Source of the DNA: Flavobacteriales bacterium UBA5081
GTDB lineage: Bacteria; Bacteroidota; Bacteroidia; Flavobacteriales_E; Vicingaceae
Direction of reading: 5' to 3'
Length of the DNA stretch: 64,000 nt
Assembly: GCA_002415785.1 (NCBI GenBank)
Contig: DIAJ01000033.1
Coordinates: 129,180 to 193,179, forward strand
Shown here: positions 1 to 7,991 of the stretch, in pieces
Numbering within the stretch: position 1 is the first letter of the stretch
Layout: each line of letters opens with the position of its first letter
Made by a program: the position numbers and the translations under genes
The notes under the pieces: model-generated
Seen by the model: only the letters and a program-made list of their open reading frames with translations
Told to the model about the DNA's origin: nothing
Databases searched by the model: none

Positions 1-831
1 CAAAGGGTTTCCATCTAAAGGTCCGAATTTACTTTTTCTTCTGTTTTTTAATAAAAGTAAACAGATTTCCTTCTGCCTTTCTGTACTGTCAATAATGTCC
101 CAAGAATGAATGGTTGTATGTCCGTTTCTTAAATCATTGAATAAAAAGTAATCATTAAATCCATTTTTACTTGAAAGACTCATTTGTCTTTGTAGTATTG
201 GATTTCCAAATAAATCCCTTTGCTCAATTTCAGGTTCGTTATTCTGTAATTCTATACCGAGAATATTTGCTAAAGTTATTCTTTTTTCAATTTTCTTAGG
301 TAGTGAGAATTGATCGAAGTATTTTTTTTCACGAAACCCAATTAAATAAATTCTAATTCTATTTTGTGCAACACCATAATCATGAGAATTTATTACATAA
401 TAGTTTGCGTAATATCCAGCTGCTTTAATTCTCTCAAGAATATAGCTAAGTGCATTTTTATTTCGTGGATCAACAAGACCCTTTACATTTTCAAAAATAA
501 ATGCTTTTGGTTTAGATTGGTTTAATAAGAAAATAGTATCATTCCAAAGTTGTCCTCTGTCATCATCAAAACCAAGGTTTTTGCCTGCAATTGACCAACT
601 TTGACAAGGTACTCCTGCTGTCAAAACATCATGTTGTGGAAGCTCTTTAATTTGGGTAATATCTCCAAAGTTTGTATCAGGCTTAACATTATAGTTTTCA
701 CAGTATGTGTTTATTGCATCTTTGTTGACTTCACTAAATCCAAGGCAAGTCCCACCATTGGAGCTAAGGGCCATTTTAAAACCGCCAATCCCTGCAAATA
801 AATCTATAAATGTGAATTTTGTTTTACTCAT
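1..831 (-). CDS. DNA (cytosine-5-)-methyltransferase, partial (C-terminus beyond left edge)
   Basis: This is the modification half of a type II restriction-modification pair; it transfers a methyl group from S-adenosylmethionine to cytosine C5. An open frame runs from ATG at 831 to the left edge, giving 277 codons with no stop. Motifs appear in family order: motif I FIDLFAGIGGF (residues 8-18, AdoMet binding), motif IV GVPCQSWSIAG with catalytic Cys76, motif VI ENV at 114-116, and motif VIII QNRIRIYLIG (156-165). The stretch from about 175 onward lies where the target recognition domain normally sits. Motifs IX and X would be off the window. The start lies 3 bases after the stop of the nuclease gene, so the two are probably co-transcribed, nuclease first. 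The recognised sequence cannot be read from the protein; the partner suggests GGNCC or similar. Confidence 0.93.
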   Translation of the reverse strand, partial: MSKTKFTFIDLFAGIGGFKMALSSNGGTCLGFSEVNKDAINTYCENYNVKPDTNFGDITQIKELPQHDVLTAGVPCQSWSIAGKNLGFDDDRGQLWNDTIFLLNQSKPKAFIFENVKGLVDPRNKNALSYILERIKAAGYYANYYVINSHDYGVAQNRIRIYLIGFREKKYFDQFSLPKKIEKRITLANILGIELQNNEPEIEQRDLFGNPILQRQMSLSSKNGFNDYFLFNDLRNGHTTIHSWDIIDSTERQKEICLLLLKNRRKSKFGPLDGNPL

Positions 832-834
832 AAT

Positions 835-1668
835 TTATTGAAGTACTGATTTGTCAAAACCTTCCGGTGGCTCAATTCCTAAAAACTCACGATATATTCT
901 TTCACGATATTCCTTACCTAATGAATTAATTTCAGAAATGAAGTTTTTGTATGTTCCTTTTCCGCCAATTAAATCCCAAAATTCATTTCCGATTAAAACT
1001 GATTCATCATTGTGCATGTCAAACCATCTCATAGGGAAACTCCAATTGTAATCTTTTCTTTTTCCATAAGGATTATAAGGTAGTGCATAAAAAGCATAAT
1101 CTACTTTAACGGGATTCATCGCCAAAAGCTTAAACAGCTTTTCTTTGCTAACTTTGGTTTGGTCGCTGTTGGGTAGCGGACCTTTTAGTTCAAAAGCATA
1201 TTTCTTCTTCGCCTTTTTACTCTCAATAAATATATCACAAACAACACTTGTTGGGATAGGTTTTCCGCCACCTTCTAAAATGTACTTTAGTTCTACATCC
1301 CAGTCAGGTTTTTGCTTGTCTTTCCCCTTTTTCTTGTGTTCTAGTCTATTTAAAACTTCTTGTATTCGCCTAAGCCTTTCTGCACCAATTTCTCCATTGA
1401 TAGTTTTCCCCATTTCGCAATGTCCGTGATATTCATCTGCGACTACTTGAGCTAATTTTTCCCAAACCCCACCAAAAGGCGTTACAAATCTTCGCTCAAA
1501 GTGAGAACCTTTAAAAATTTCGTCAGGAACTAGCGCAGCATAAAGAGGCTTACTAGAATGGTGCTTTTCTTTTATAAAAGGGTCAGTAATCAATACTTTA
1601 TCCATCACTCTGTCCATAAGTTCTGAAACGACCCTACTGATTCCTTTATTTACATTTTTATTTTTCAA
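835..1668 (-). CDS. Type II restriction endonuclease, TdeIII-like
   Basis: The 277-residue protein is the probable nuclease partner of the adjacent C5 methyltransferase. A PD-(D/E)xK core is visible: Asp145 in CDIFIES, then Glu160 and Lys162 in FELKG, preceded by a stretch (about 45-75, VPDEIF, ERRFVTPFG) that I associate from memory with the TdeIII family (members such as TdeIII/MjaII cut GGNCC). The family call is therefore recognition, not computation. The start is TTG at 1668, because the frame is closed upstream and the next ATG (1617) would remove 17 residues. No control (C) protein gene is visible. Expression may be governed from the palindrome-rich gap at 1669-2055. Confidence 0.68.
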   Translation of the reverse strand: MKNKNVNKGISRVVSELMDRVMDKVLITDPFIKEKHHSSKPLYAALVPDEIFKGSHFERRFVTPFGGVWEKLAQVVADEYHGHCEMGKTINGEIGAERLRRIQEVLNRLEHKKKGKDKQKPDWDVELKYILEGGGKPIPTSVVCDIFIESKKAKKKYAFELKGPLPNSDQTKVSKEKLFKLLAMNPVKVDYAFYALPYNPYGKRKDYNWSFPMRWFDMHNDESVLIGNEFWDLIGGKGTYKNFISEINSLGKEYRERIYREFLGIEPPEGFDKSVLQ

Positions 1669-2055
1669 ACTCTTATCTCTTTAATATCTCCCAAAAATAC
1701 TAACCAATTAAATAATTCATTTTATTTCAGAGTATTTTCATATATGAATTCCCCCTCGAAAATATTGCCAAATTATGCGACCAACTTATTTCTCTCAACA
1801 GTGTTGAGAGTTTTGGGTGCTTTTCATAAACCTCGTAAAACTGTTTCATTCTACATAAATTCTATAATTAACAAATTTATGTTTTTAAGTCAATAATTTA
1901 ATATCAGCTTAGTATTTCTCCCATTAACAATATTGTTCACTTAATAATTCCTTCCAAAGAAAAATCAAATAAGTATCTCACCTATATTAATCTGTAAAAA
2001 ATCAATGCAATTTTGCGACTAAATAAAATTGAAAGTGTTTAATTTTATTGCAAAT
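1669..2055. promoter_or_regulatory. Divergent intergenic region with three palindromes
   Basis: This gap lies between the leftward restriction-modification genes and the rightward histidine kinase. It holds no credible gene. It has a perfect 19-bp palindrome CTCTCAACAGTGTTGAGAG at 1792-1810, an AT-rich stem ACATAAATT/AATTTATGT at 1853-1882 followed by T5, and a perfect palindrome AACAATATTGTT at 1926-1937. CAATTTTG at about 2008-2015 is a one-mismatch -7 box for the kinase. The palindromes could be operators or weak terminators; the sequence does not decide. Confidence 0.5.
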
Positions 2056-4309
2056 ATGAACACACCATTACAAAAGAAAGGCGCATCAGAATCAGAGATT
2101 CTTTTAAGCCATGTTGAGCAACTCAGCAAAATTGGAACTTGGGAATTAGACCTGGTAAACAACAACTTACATTGGTCTGCCGGCGTTTTTAAAATGCTGG
2201 CTTATGAGCCTAATGAGTTTAAAGTAAGTTATGAAGACGGAACAAATGTTATTCATCCTGAAGATCGTGAAAGAGCACTAAAGCATGCAGAGTCTGCCAT
2301 AGTAAATGGCAATGAATATAATATTCAAAAAAGATTGATTGGAAAAAACAATCGAATAATACATGTAGTTTCTAAGGCGTCAATTATTTATGAAAACGAT
2401 CAAGCTGTCAAGCTAATTGGTGTTTTTCAAGACATTAGTGATTTTGTGGCAACGAACCAAAAGCTAAAGGTTGAGAGTGAATTTAACCGTAAGTTAATTG
2501 AGCGCCTACCAAGTACTTTTTACATGCTGAATAAGAAAGGGAAGTACTTAAAGTGGAATCGGCATTTAGAAATAAATTCAGGCTACTCTTCTGAGGAGAT
2601 TGCACAAATGACACCGGCTGAGTTTTTTGATGGTGAAGATGCAAAGCGAATCGAAAAGCATATACAAATGGCTTTTGATACCGGCTATACGGAGGTAGAG
2701 GCTTATTTAAAAACCAAGTCGGGCAAGCAACGACCCTATTTATACACTGCCGCAAGAATGAATTACCATGGTGAAGAATGCATCTTTGGCTTGGGATACG
2801 ACTTGTCAGAAGTAAAAAGTGTACAGGCTGATTTACAAAGAGTGCTTGATTTTTCAATGGATATTATTTGTTCCATAGACAAAGAAGGAAATTTTGTCAA
2901 AATGAGCGCTGCCTCTAAAGAAGTTTTAGGTTACGAGCCAAATGAAATGATTGGGAGGAATTTTCAAAAATTCTTGCATACAGAAGATTTTGAAAAGACT
3001 ACAAAGCAAGCTGTCGAACTAATTAAGGGACAGAAAGCTAATAACTTTTCAAATCGGTATATTCATCAGACAGGAAAAGCAGTACCCTTAATTTGGTCGG
3101 CTTATTGGGATGAAGAGTTGCAATTAATTCATTGCATTGCCAAGGATGCGACAGAAATTGTAGGTTACCAAGAAAAGCTAAGAAAAAGCAATGAGCGTTA
3201 TGAAATGGTCACCCGTGCTACCAATGATGCTATTTGGGATTATGATGTAGTGAATAATGAACTTTACTGGGCTCAAGGTTTCCAATCGCTCTTTGGCTTC
3301 GACTTAGAACAACTTCAACCTAGTTTTGATTTTTTAGTTGGAAATATTCATCCTGAAGATCGAGAACAAGTGCTGGATAAAATCCAAAAGTACATGCAGC
3401 CCAACGCTAAGCATTCTATTTGGGAGGAAGAGTATCGCTTTAAAAAGGCAAACGGTAGATATGCATATGTTATTGATAAGGCAATTTTTATCCGAAACAA
3501 AAAAGGAGAAGTGCAAAGAGCTTTGGGTGCTATGTCAGATATTTCACATCAAAAAGAATATGAAAAATCACTCAAATTGCTCAATGCCGAATTGGAGCAA
3601 AATGTGAAACAATTGGCTATTTCTAATGCCGAATTAGAGCAGTTTGCCTATGTAGCTTCTCACGATTTACAAGAGCCGCTGAGAATGGTAACCGGATTTA
3701 TGAGTATGCTCCAAGAAAAGTATAAACATCAACTAGATGATAAAGCAAATAAATATATCCACTATGCCACTGAAGGGGCGCAAAGAATGCGTAAAATTAT
3801 TTTAGACTTATTGGATTTTTCCCGTTTAAATGATCAATCCGAAGAGTTGAGCAAGGTGGATTTAAACTTAATCATTGAAGATGTTAAATTGCTGCATAAA
3901 AAGCAAATAGAAGAAAAAAAAGGCAAAGATAAAGTATAAAAATCTTCCTTCAATTCTTACTTATCAAAGCTCAATTATGCGCTTATTTCAAAATTTAATA
4001 AGCAATGCGCTTAAGTATTCAAAAAAGGAAGAAAAGCCGATTATTCAGATTAAAGTAAAAGAATTAGACATCCATTGGCAGTTCAGCATTTCCGACAATG
4101 GAATTGGAATTTCAGAGGAATTTCACGAAAAGATTTTTGTCATTTTCCAACGTCTTCACGGTAGGACTCAATACAGCGGAACGGGAATTGGCTTAGCAGT
4201 GGTTAAAAAGATTGTAGAGAGCCTTGGTGGTAAAATATGGCTGGAGTCCGAAGAAAATGTAGGTACTACTTTTTATTTTACGGTAGCTAAAGAATTCGGC
4301 ACAAAATAA
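2056..4309 (+). pseudogene. Four-PAS sensor histidine kinase, split by a frameshift
   Basis: A cytoplasmic sensor kinase with no membrane segment. Four PAS domains (roughly residues 22-130, 147-255, 263-370, 385-495) are followed by a HisKA domain with phospho-acceptor His at 3661-3663 (ASHDLQEPL) and then an HATPase domain: N box NLISNALKY, G1 DNGIGI, F box EKIFVIFQRL, G2 GTGIGLAV. The first frame stops at 3939, before the ATPase; the second open stretch carries the ATPase to 4309. Removing one base from the A8 run at 3914-3921 joins them seamlessly (KKAKIKYKNLPSILTYQSS then MRLFQN). Without the join the kinase has no ATPase. ATG at 2056 is preferred; a TTG at 2029 would add nine residues. 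No response regulator gene is adjacent. It could be a sequencing error, a phase-variable switch, slippage or true decay. Confidence 0.85.
3914..3921 (+). other. A8 homopolymer at kinase frameshift
   Basis: Eight adenines in the phosphoacceptor-to-ATPase linker of the kinase. Deleting one A, or adding two, restores a single reading frame across the whole kinase. The run is long enough for polymerase or replication slippage. Confidence 0.8.
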
Positions 4310-4356
4310 AATTTCTTTTTAAAGGGTAATTTAGCCCGCTTAAAGCATAGCGTTAA

Positions 4357-4896
4357 ATGATTGAGAATATTAAAAAGTGGATTATTGAAAACAAAAAGGC
4401 GGTTGCTTTTATCGTTAAAATGTTAGTCATTTATTTGGGACTTCAACTTTTTTACGATTATATTTTAACACCTTATACTCAAGTTGATTTTTGGCTAATC
4501 AACTCAATAATTGATGCTGCTGAATATGGCCTAGTAGTATTGGGTTACGATTTAATTCCATCAAACAGTCTCTATCAATATCACATGGGTATAGCTAATA
4601 CAACCGGTGTAGTGATTGGCAACCCTTGCGATGGATTAAGCTTATTTATTCTTTTTACTGCTTTTATAGCAGTTTTTAAAGGTAAGTGGTGGTTCAAAAC
4701 AATTTTTATTATTGCAGGCATACTGTTAATTCACTTTTTGAATGTTATCCGCATTATTGGTCTGGCAATGGTCGTAAAATACTATCCGGACACACTTGAC
4801 TTCCACCACTCCTATACTTTTACTTTATTTGTGTATTCCTTCATTTTTATTTTATGGATGCTTCGAATAAAAATTTATCAGAAAAAGAAGATTTAA
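4357..4896 (+). CDS. Exosortase/archaeosortase family membrane protein
   Basis: A 179-residue polytopic membrane protein, with about five hydrophobic segments. It has the three hallmark residues of exosortases: Cys91 in GNPCDGLS, Arg132 in NVIRI and His150/His151 in DFHHS. The family acts as transpeptidases or proteases on short C-terminal sorting signals. The size and context-free layout resemble the Bacteroidota XrtF type, but I cannot assign the subtype. Its usual small partner protein is not next to it: the upstream gene (47 bases away) is the broken kinase and the downstream gene reads the other way. No protein in this window has an obvious exosortase sorting tail; the secreted proteases at 20-27 kb carry a type IX tail instead. 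Confidence 0.82.
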   Translation: MIENIKKWIIENKKAVAFIVKMLVIYLGLQLFYDYILTPYTQVDFWLINSIIDAAEYGLVVLGYDLIPSNSLYQYHMGIANTTGVVIGNPCDGLSLFILFTAFIAVFKGKWWFKTIFIIAGILLIHFLNVIRIIGLAMVVKYYPDTLDFHHSYTFTLFVYSFIFILWMLRIKIYQKKKI

Positions 4897-4942
4897 CTAA
4901 TACCGATTATGATTTTTAATGTAGCTTAAAATATTCCTTAGA

Positions 4943-4969
4943 ATCCCTGCTTTTTAGGCAGGCAGGGAT
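4943..4969. repeat. Intergenic inverted repeat, GC-rich
   Basis: ATCCCTGC (4943-4950) pairs with GCAGGGAT (4962-4969) around an 11-base loop that itself contains AGGCAG. It lies between the convergent ends of the exosortase and sulfite-exporter genes. No clear T-tract follows directly. Similar CTGCC/GGCAG palindromes occur at 13992-14007 and 58055-58069. Confidence 0.55.
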
Positions 4970-5011
4970 ATCTGCATAATGCCAAAGGGAAATCTATACG
5001 AGTTATCTAAT

Positions 5012-5815
5012 TTAAGCCTGCATAAACTCCATATAAATAATATAAATTCCCATTAATAACACAAACCACCCAAAGGCTTTCTTTAACTTTTTGCCATCTA
5101 TCCAATTATTGAGGTAAATTCCCAAGAAGATACCCACAATCGAAAGAGCTGTAAACAAAAGTAAAAAAGCCCAGTCAATTTGCATGTTTTGAACATCTCC
5201 AACAAATCCAATTAGAGACTTAATTGCTATAATCATTAAAGAAGTAGCAACCGCTTTTTTCATTGGCAATTTTGCTAGAAGCACCAAAGCCGGAATAATT
5301 AAAAAGCCTCCTCCTGCTCCTACTAAGCCCGTTAAAAACCCTACTACAACTCCCTCTAAAACAATTAAAGGATAATTAAAACTTTGTTCTTGTTCAACAG
5401 CTTCTTCTCCTCTTTTATTTTTAATCATGGAGTATGCAGCCAAAAGCATTATGATGGCAAAAAGCACCATAATTCCAATGTCTTTTGTAACTTCAAAACT
5501 GCCAACTGTAAATAAACTTTGAGGAATGGCAGGCACAAAGTAAAGTCTGGTAAAGTAAACAGCTAATAGTGCCGGAGCGGCAAATACCAAGCCCGTTTTA
5601 AAATCGACTAGTTTCTTGGGAAAGTTTCTAAAAGTGCCCACCAATGCTGTGGCTCCTACCACAAACAAAGAATAAGCCGTAGCTGTAACAGGATCAATAT
5701 TGATCAAATAAACTAAAATGGGAACAGTTAAAATGGAGCCGCCGCCGCCAATTAATCCAAGAACTAAACCAATTATTAATGCCGCTAAATATCCTAAAAG
5801 CAAGTAAATTTCCAT
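5012..5815 (-). CDS. TauE/SafE (TSUP) family sulfite/sulfonate exporter
   Basis: A 267-residue inner-membrane protein with about eight hydrophobic helices. It has the two glycine-rich family repeats: GLVLGLIGGGGSILTVPIL near the N-terminus and GFLTGLVGAGGGFLIIPAL near the middle. Family members export sulfite, sulfoacetate or related anions. The start is ATG at 5815; a TTG at 5833 would add six residues. It lies 55 bases after the Crp/Fnr gene on the same strand, and a small inverted repeat GTAAC-CTAT-GTTAC (5861-5874) sits in the gap, so it may be co-transcribed with, or controlled by, that regulator. The nearby DoxD-DoxA fusion supports a sulfur role, but the substrate is inferred. Confidence 0.85.
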   Translation of the reverse strand: MEIYLLLGYLAALIIGLVLGLIGGGGSILTVPILVYLINIDPVTATAYSLFVVGATALVGTFRNFPKKLVDFKTGLVFAAPALLAVYFTRLYFVPAIPQSLFTVGSFEVTKDIGIMVLFAIIMLLAAYSMIKNKRGEEAVEQEQSFNYPLIVLEGVVVGFLTGLVGAGGGFLIIPALVLLAKLPMKKAVATSLMIIAIKSLIGFVGDVQNMQIDWAFLLLFTALSIVGIFLGIYLNNWIDGKKLKKAFGWFVLLMGIYIIYMEFMQA

Positions 5816-5870
5816 TGTAATAGTTTGTGGCAAAATTAAATGAAGTGGACTGCTTTAGAAGTAACCTATG

Positions 5871-6503
5871 TTACAATGCCAATACTTTAATTCGGTTGCG
5901 TTGTAGCTCGATTAAACCGTCGTTTTCCAAGCGCTTTAGCAACCTGGAAATCACCACCCTTGAGGTATTTAACTCATAAGCGATCTCTTGATGAGTACTG
6001 TTAATAAACTTATCTTTACTCACTTTTACCTTTTCTTCAAGGTAGTTCAGCAATCGTTCATCCATTTTTAAAAAGGCAATTTTATCAATGGTGTTCAACA
6101 GCTCAGTCATTCTCGCTTGATAGCTATTCAACACAAAGTTTCTCCAACTTTTGTATTTGCCCATCCACTCTTCCATTTTCTGTACAGGTAGCATAATCAA
6201 CTTACTGTCTAGCTCTGCAATTGCCCTTACTTCACTTTTGGTGTTTCCCAAACAGCAAGTCATGGTCATGGCGCAAGTTTCTCCGGCTTCTATAAAATAC
6301 AAGAGCAATTCGTCGCCATTTTCATCCTCTCTTAGCACTTTTATTGCTCCACTTACAATCAGCGGCATAGAACGTACATAGGCTCCAAAGTCTATTAATT
6401 TGTCACCTGCTTTTATTTCTTTAAAAGTGGCTACTTGATTCATTTCTTCTAACAGTTCATCTTCAAATAGATGTGCATACTTCTCTTGTAACTCAGCTAG
6501 CAT
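5871..6503 (-). CDS. Crp/Fnr family transcriptional regulator with Cys-Cys motif
   Basis: 210 residues: an N-terminal cyclic-nucleotide-binding-type beta barrel (about 20-115), a dimerisation helix, and a C-terminal winged helix (about 150-205; recognition helix around NTSRVVISRLLKRLE). No Fnr-type four-cysteine iron-sulfur cluster is seen, but Cys77, Cys83 and Cys84 cluster in the effector domain (GETCAMTMTCC). This pattern could sense thiols, persulfide or a metal; that is inference. The gene is divergent from the universal stress gene, and the 139-base gap holds a TGAT-N4-ATCA site. Its downstream neighbour is the TauE/SafE exporter. The start is ATG 6503. Confidence 0.88.
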   Translation of the reverse strand: MLAELQEKYAHLFEDELLEEMNQVATFKEIKAGDKLIDFGAYVRSMPLIVSGAIKVLREDENGDELLLYFIEAGETCAMTMTCCLGNTKSEVRAIAELDSKLIMLPVQKMEEWMGKYKSWRNFVLNSYQARMTELLNTIDKIAFLKMDERLLNYLEEKVKVSKDKFINSTHQEIAYELNTSRVVISRLLKRLENDGLIELQRNRIKVLAL

Positions 6504-6578
6504 TTAAGCGATTTTAAATTCAAATTTCTGCTAAATTAAGATGAATTATCGCATATATTTACCCTCTTTTAATGAAAC

Positions 6579-6590
6579 TGATAATTATCA
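6579..6590. promoter_or_regulatory. Crp/Fnr-type operator TGATAATTATCA
   Basis: A perfect 12-bp palindrome matching the TGAT-N4-ATCA core bound by Crp/Fnr proteins. It lies between the divergent regulator (start 6503) and universal stress gene (start 6643). Its centre (6584.5) is about 42 bases before the start point expected from the -7 box at 6614-6621, the classic class II activator position. Confidence 0.6.
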
Positions 6591-6613
6591 TTTACTAGCT
6601 TCATTTAAAATTC

Positions 6614-6621
6614 TATTTTTG
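6614..6621 (+). promoter_or_regulatory. -7 promoter box TATTTTTG of universal stress gene
   Basis: An exact match to the Bacteroidota TAnnTTTG box. It predicts a transcript start near 6626-6627 and a leader of about 16 bases before ATG 6643. No good -33 TTG is present, consistent with activator dependence. Confidence 0.5.
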
Positions 6622-6642
6622 ATGTAATAAATAATCATAGCA

Positions 6643-7446
6643 ATGCAAAAAATACTTATCCCCACCGATTTTTCAGAAAATGCCATGATGGCTGTTGATT
6701 TTGCCATCGATCAATTAATGAATGAAGACAGCGAGCTTTATTTAATCAATGTTTATCAAGTGCCTCATGGAGGAAACAGCGGTTTCTTTTATCTGTTAGA
6801 TGAACTGCAAAAGCAAGCTAAAAATGGAATGGAGGAGTTCAAGATAGAAGTTGTTAATCGACACCCTGAAAAATCTTTAAAGATTGATTCAGAAGTTGCT
6901 CAAGGAAACTTTTCAGATCAATGTAATGCCATTGCCAAAAAAATTGATGCCGACTGTATTGTCATGGGCACCAAAGGGGCTTCAGGAGTTAAAGAGGTTT
7001 TAATTGGTAGTAATACCGCCGATTTAATGAATAATTTAGAAGTTCCACTCTACGTTGTACCAAAAGACTTTAAGGACAAGTCAATTAAAGAGATGATTCT
7101 GAGCTACGATGGTTCAGGCATTTCAATAAAAGTTGCTCCACCAATTCTGAAGTTTGCTAAAAAACATCAGCTTCCCTTAGAGCTTTTACACGTTAGAGTA
7201 GAAGAGGATAGCCCAATTCAAGATTGGTCGGATGCAAAGAGTTTGTTTGAAGGTATAAAGGTAGACTTGCACGAAAGCTGGGGTAAATCTTATGAAGAAG
7301 GCTTGAAAAGAGGAATTGAAAACCGAGAAGCAATCCTCGTGATGATTAAGCGTAAAAAAAGCTTTTGGGAGCGCTTTTTTAACATCAGTGATACACGAAA
7401 AGTGGTTATGCACGCAGAACTTCCAATTTTAGTTATTCCTGAGTAA
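6643..7446 (+). CDS. Universal stress protein, tandem UspA domains
   Basis: 267 residues made of two UspA folds. Domain 1 (about 1-142) opens with KILIPTDFSENA and ends with the ATP-binding signature GTKGASGVKEVLIGSNT (G-2x-G-9x-G-S). Domain 2 (about 148-267) keeps the fold but has no intact glycine signature, as is common in tandem Usp proteins. It is cytoplasmic and probably a stress or redox-status protein. It has its own -7 box and an upstream Crp/Fnr site, so the divergent regulator is the likely controller. Confidence 0.9.
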   Translation: MQKILIPTDFSENAMMAVDFAIDQLMNEDSELYLINVYQVPHGGNSGFFYLLDELQKQAKNGMEEFKIEVVNRHPEKSLKIDSEVAQGNFSDQCNAIAKKIDADCIVMGTKGASGVKEVLIGSNTADLMNNLEVPLYVVPKDFKDKSIKEMILSYDGSGISIKVAPPILKFAKKHQLPLELLHVRVEEDSPIQDWSDAKSLFEGIKVDLHESWGKSYEEGLKRGIENREAILVMIKRKKSFWERFFNISDTRKVVMHAELPILVIPE

Positions 7447-7466
7447 GTGCGCAACTCTTGTTAAAC

Positions 7467-7500
7467 TTTGGTAAAACCCTTTTACTAGACAATAAGTTTG
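7467..7500 (+). promoter_or_regulatory. Promoter of lipoprotein gene
   Basis: TTTG (7467-7470) and TAAGTTTG (7493-7500) match the Bacteroidota -33 and -7 elements, with a 22-base spacer that is slightly long. The predicted start near 7506 leaves a 13-base leader to ATG 7519. Confidence 0.45.
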
Positions 7501-7518
7501 TGAACTTTGTAGCTTCAA

Positions 7519-7893
7519 ATGAAGAACAAAAAGTGGCATACTTACATTAAAGTCATTAGCCTTAGCGGCTTAATGGCTTTTATCGTCCTAACTTCCTGCA
7601 ATGTCCGCAAGGGCATACAGACTTTAATTGGGCAAGAAGTACAAAAGCAATTGCTGCCTTCAAAAACGATTCAGCAAAACTCAGAAAACTGTTTAGTTTC
7701 CTTTGAAGATGTTGATGCAGAGATTAAAAATTCTTCACTTTTAACAGTCGACCTTAATCTCATTGCTCATGAATCCAAAAGCAATATAAAACACAAAGCT
7801 GAAAGAACTCTCAATCAGCTTTCCCCAACTACACACGCAACTTTTAAAGTAGCGCTCTATTTGTTATTTCAGCAGATAAAAACTCATCACTGA
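7519..7893 (+). CDS. Small lipoprotein of unknown function
   Basis: 124 residues. The N-terminus is a type II signal peptide with lipobox LTSC and lipidated Cys27, so the protein is anchored in a membrane facing the periplasm. The rest is polar (about 98 residues) and has no motif I recognise. It has a plausible own promoter at 7467-7500 and precedes the DoxD-DoxA gene by about 100 bases, which suggests but does not show a shared role. The C-terminus (KTHH) has two final histidines, which may be incidental. Confidence 0.65.
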   Translation: MKNKKWHTYIKVISLSGLMAFIVLTSCNVRKGIQTLIGQEVQKQLLPSKTIQQNSENCLVSFEDVDAEIKNSSLLTVDLNLIAHESKSNIKHKAERTLNQLSPTTHATFKVALYLLFQQIKTHH

Positions 7894-7947
7894 TTTTTCT
7901 TTTAGTTTTATTTCGTTGCTAAAGTCAAGCAACAAGCACAATTAAAT

Positions 7948-7964
7948 GAATACATTATGTATTC
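7948..7964. promoter_or_regulatory. Palindrome GAATACATTATGTATTC upstream of DoxD-DoxA
   Basis: Perfect 8-bp arms around one base, ending 27 bases before the start codon of the DoxD-DoxA gene. It is positioned as a candidate operator for an unknown dimeric regulator. A second weaker stem GTTGC/GCAAC lies at 7915-7933. No convincing TAnnTTTG box was found near by. Confidence 0.45.
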
Positions 7965-7991
7965 GTAATTAAATATCTAAATGAAAAAATC

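Noticed and set aside
1145..1429. A 94-codon rightward open frame over the restriction nuclease
   Set aside because: It is antisense to the conserved catalytic region of the nuclease and the product is low-complexity Ser/Phe/Leu.
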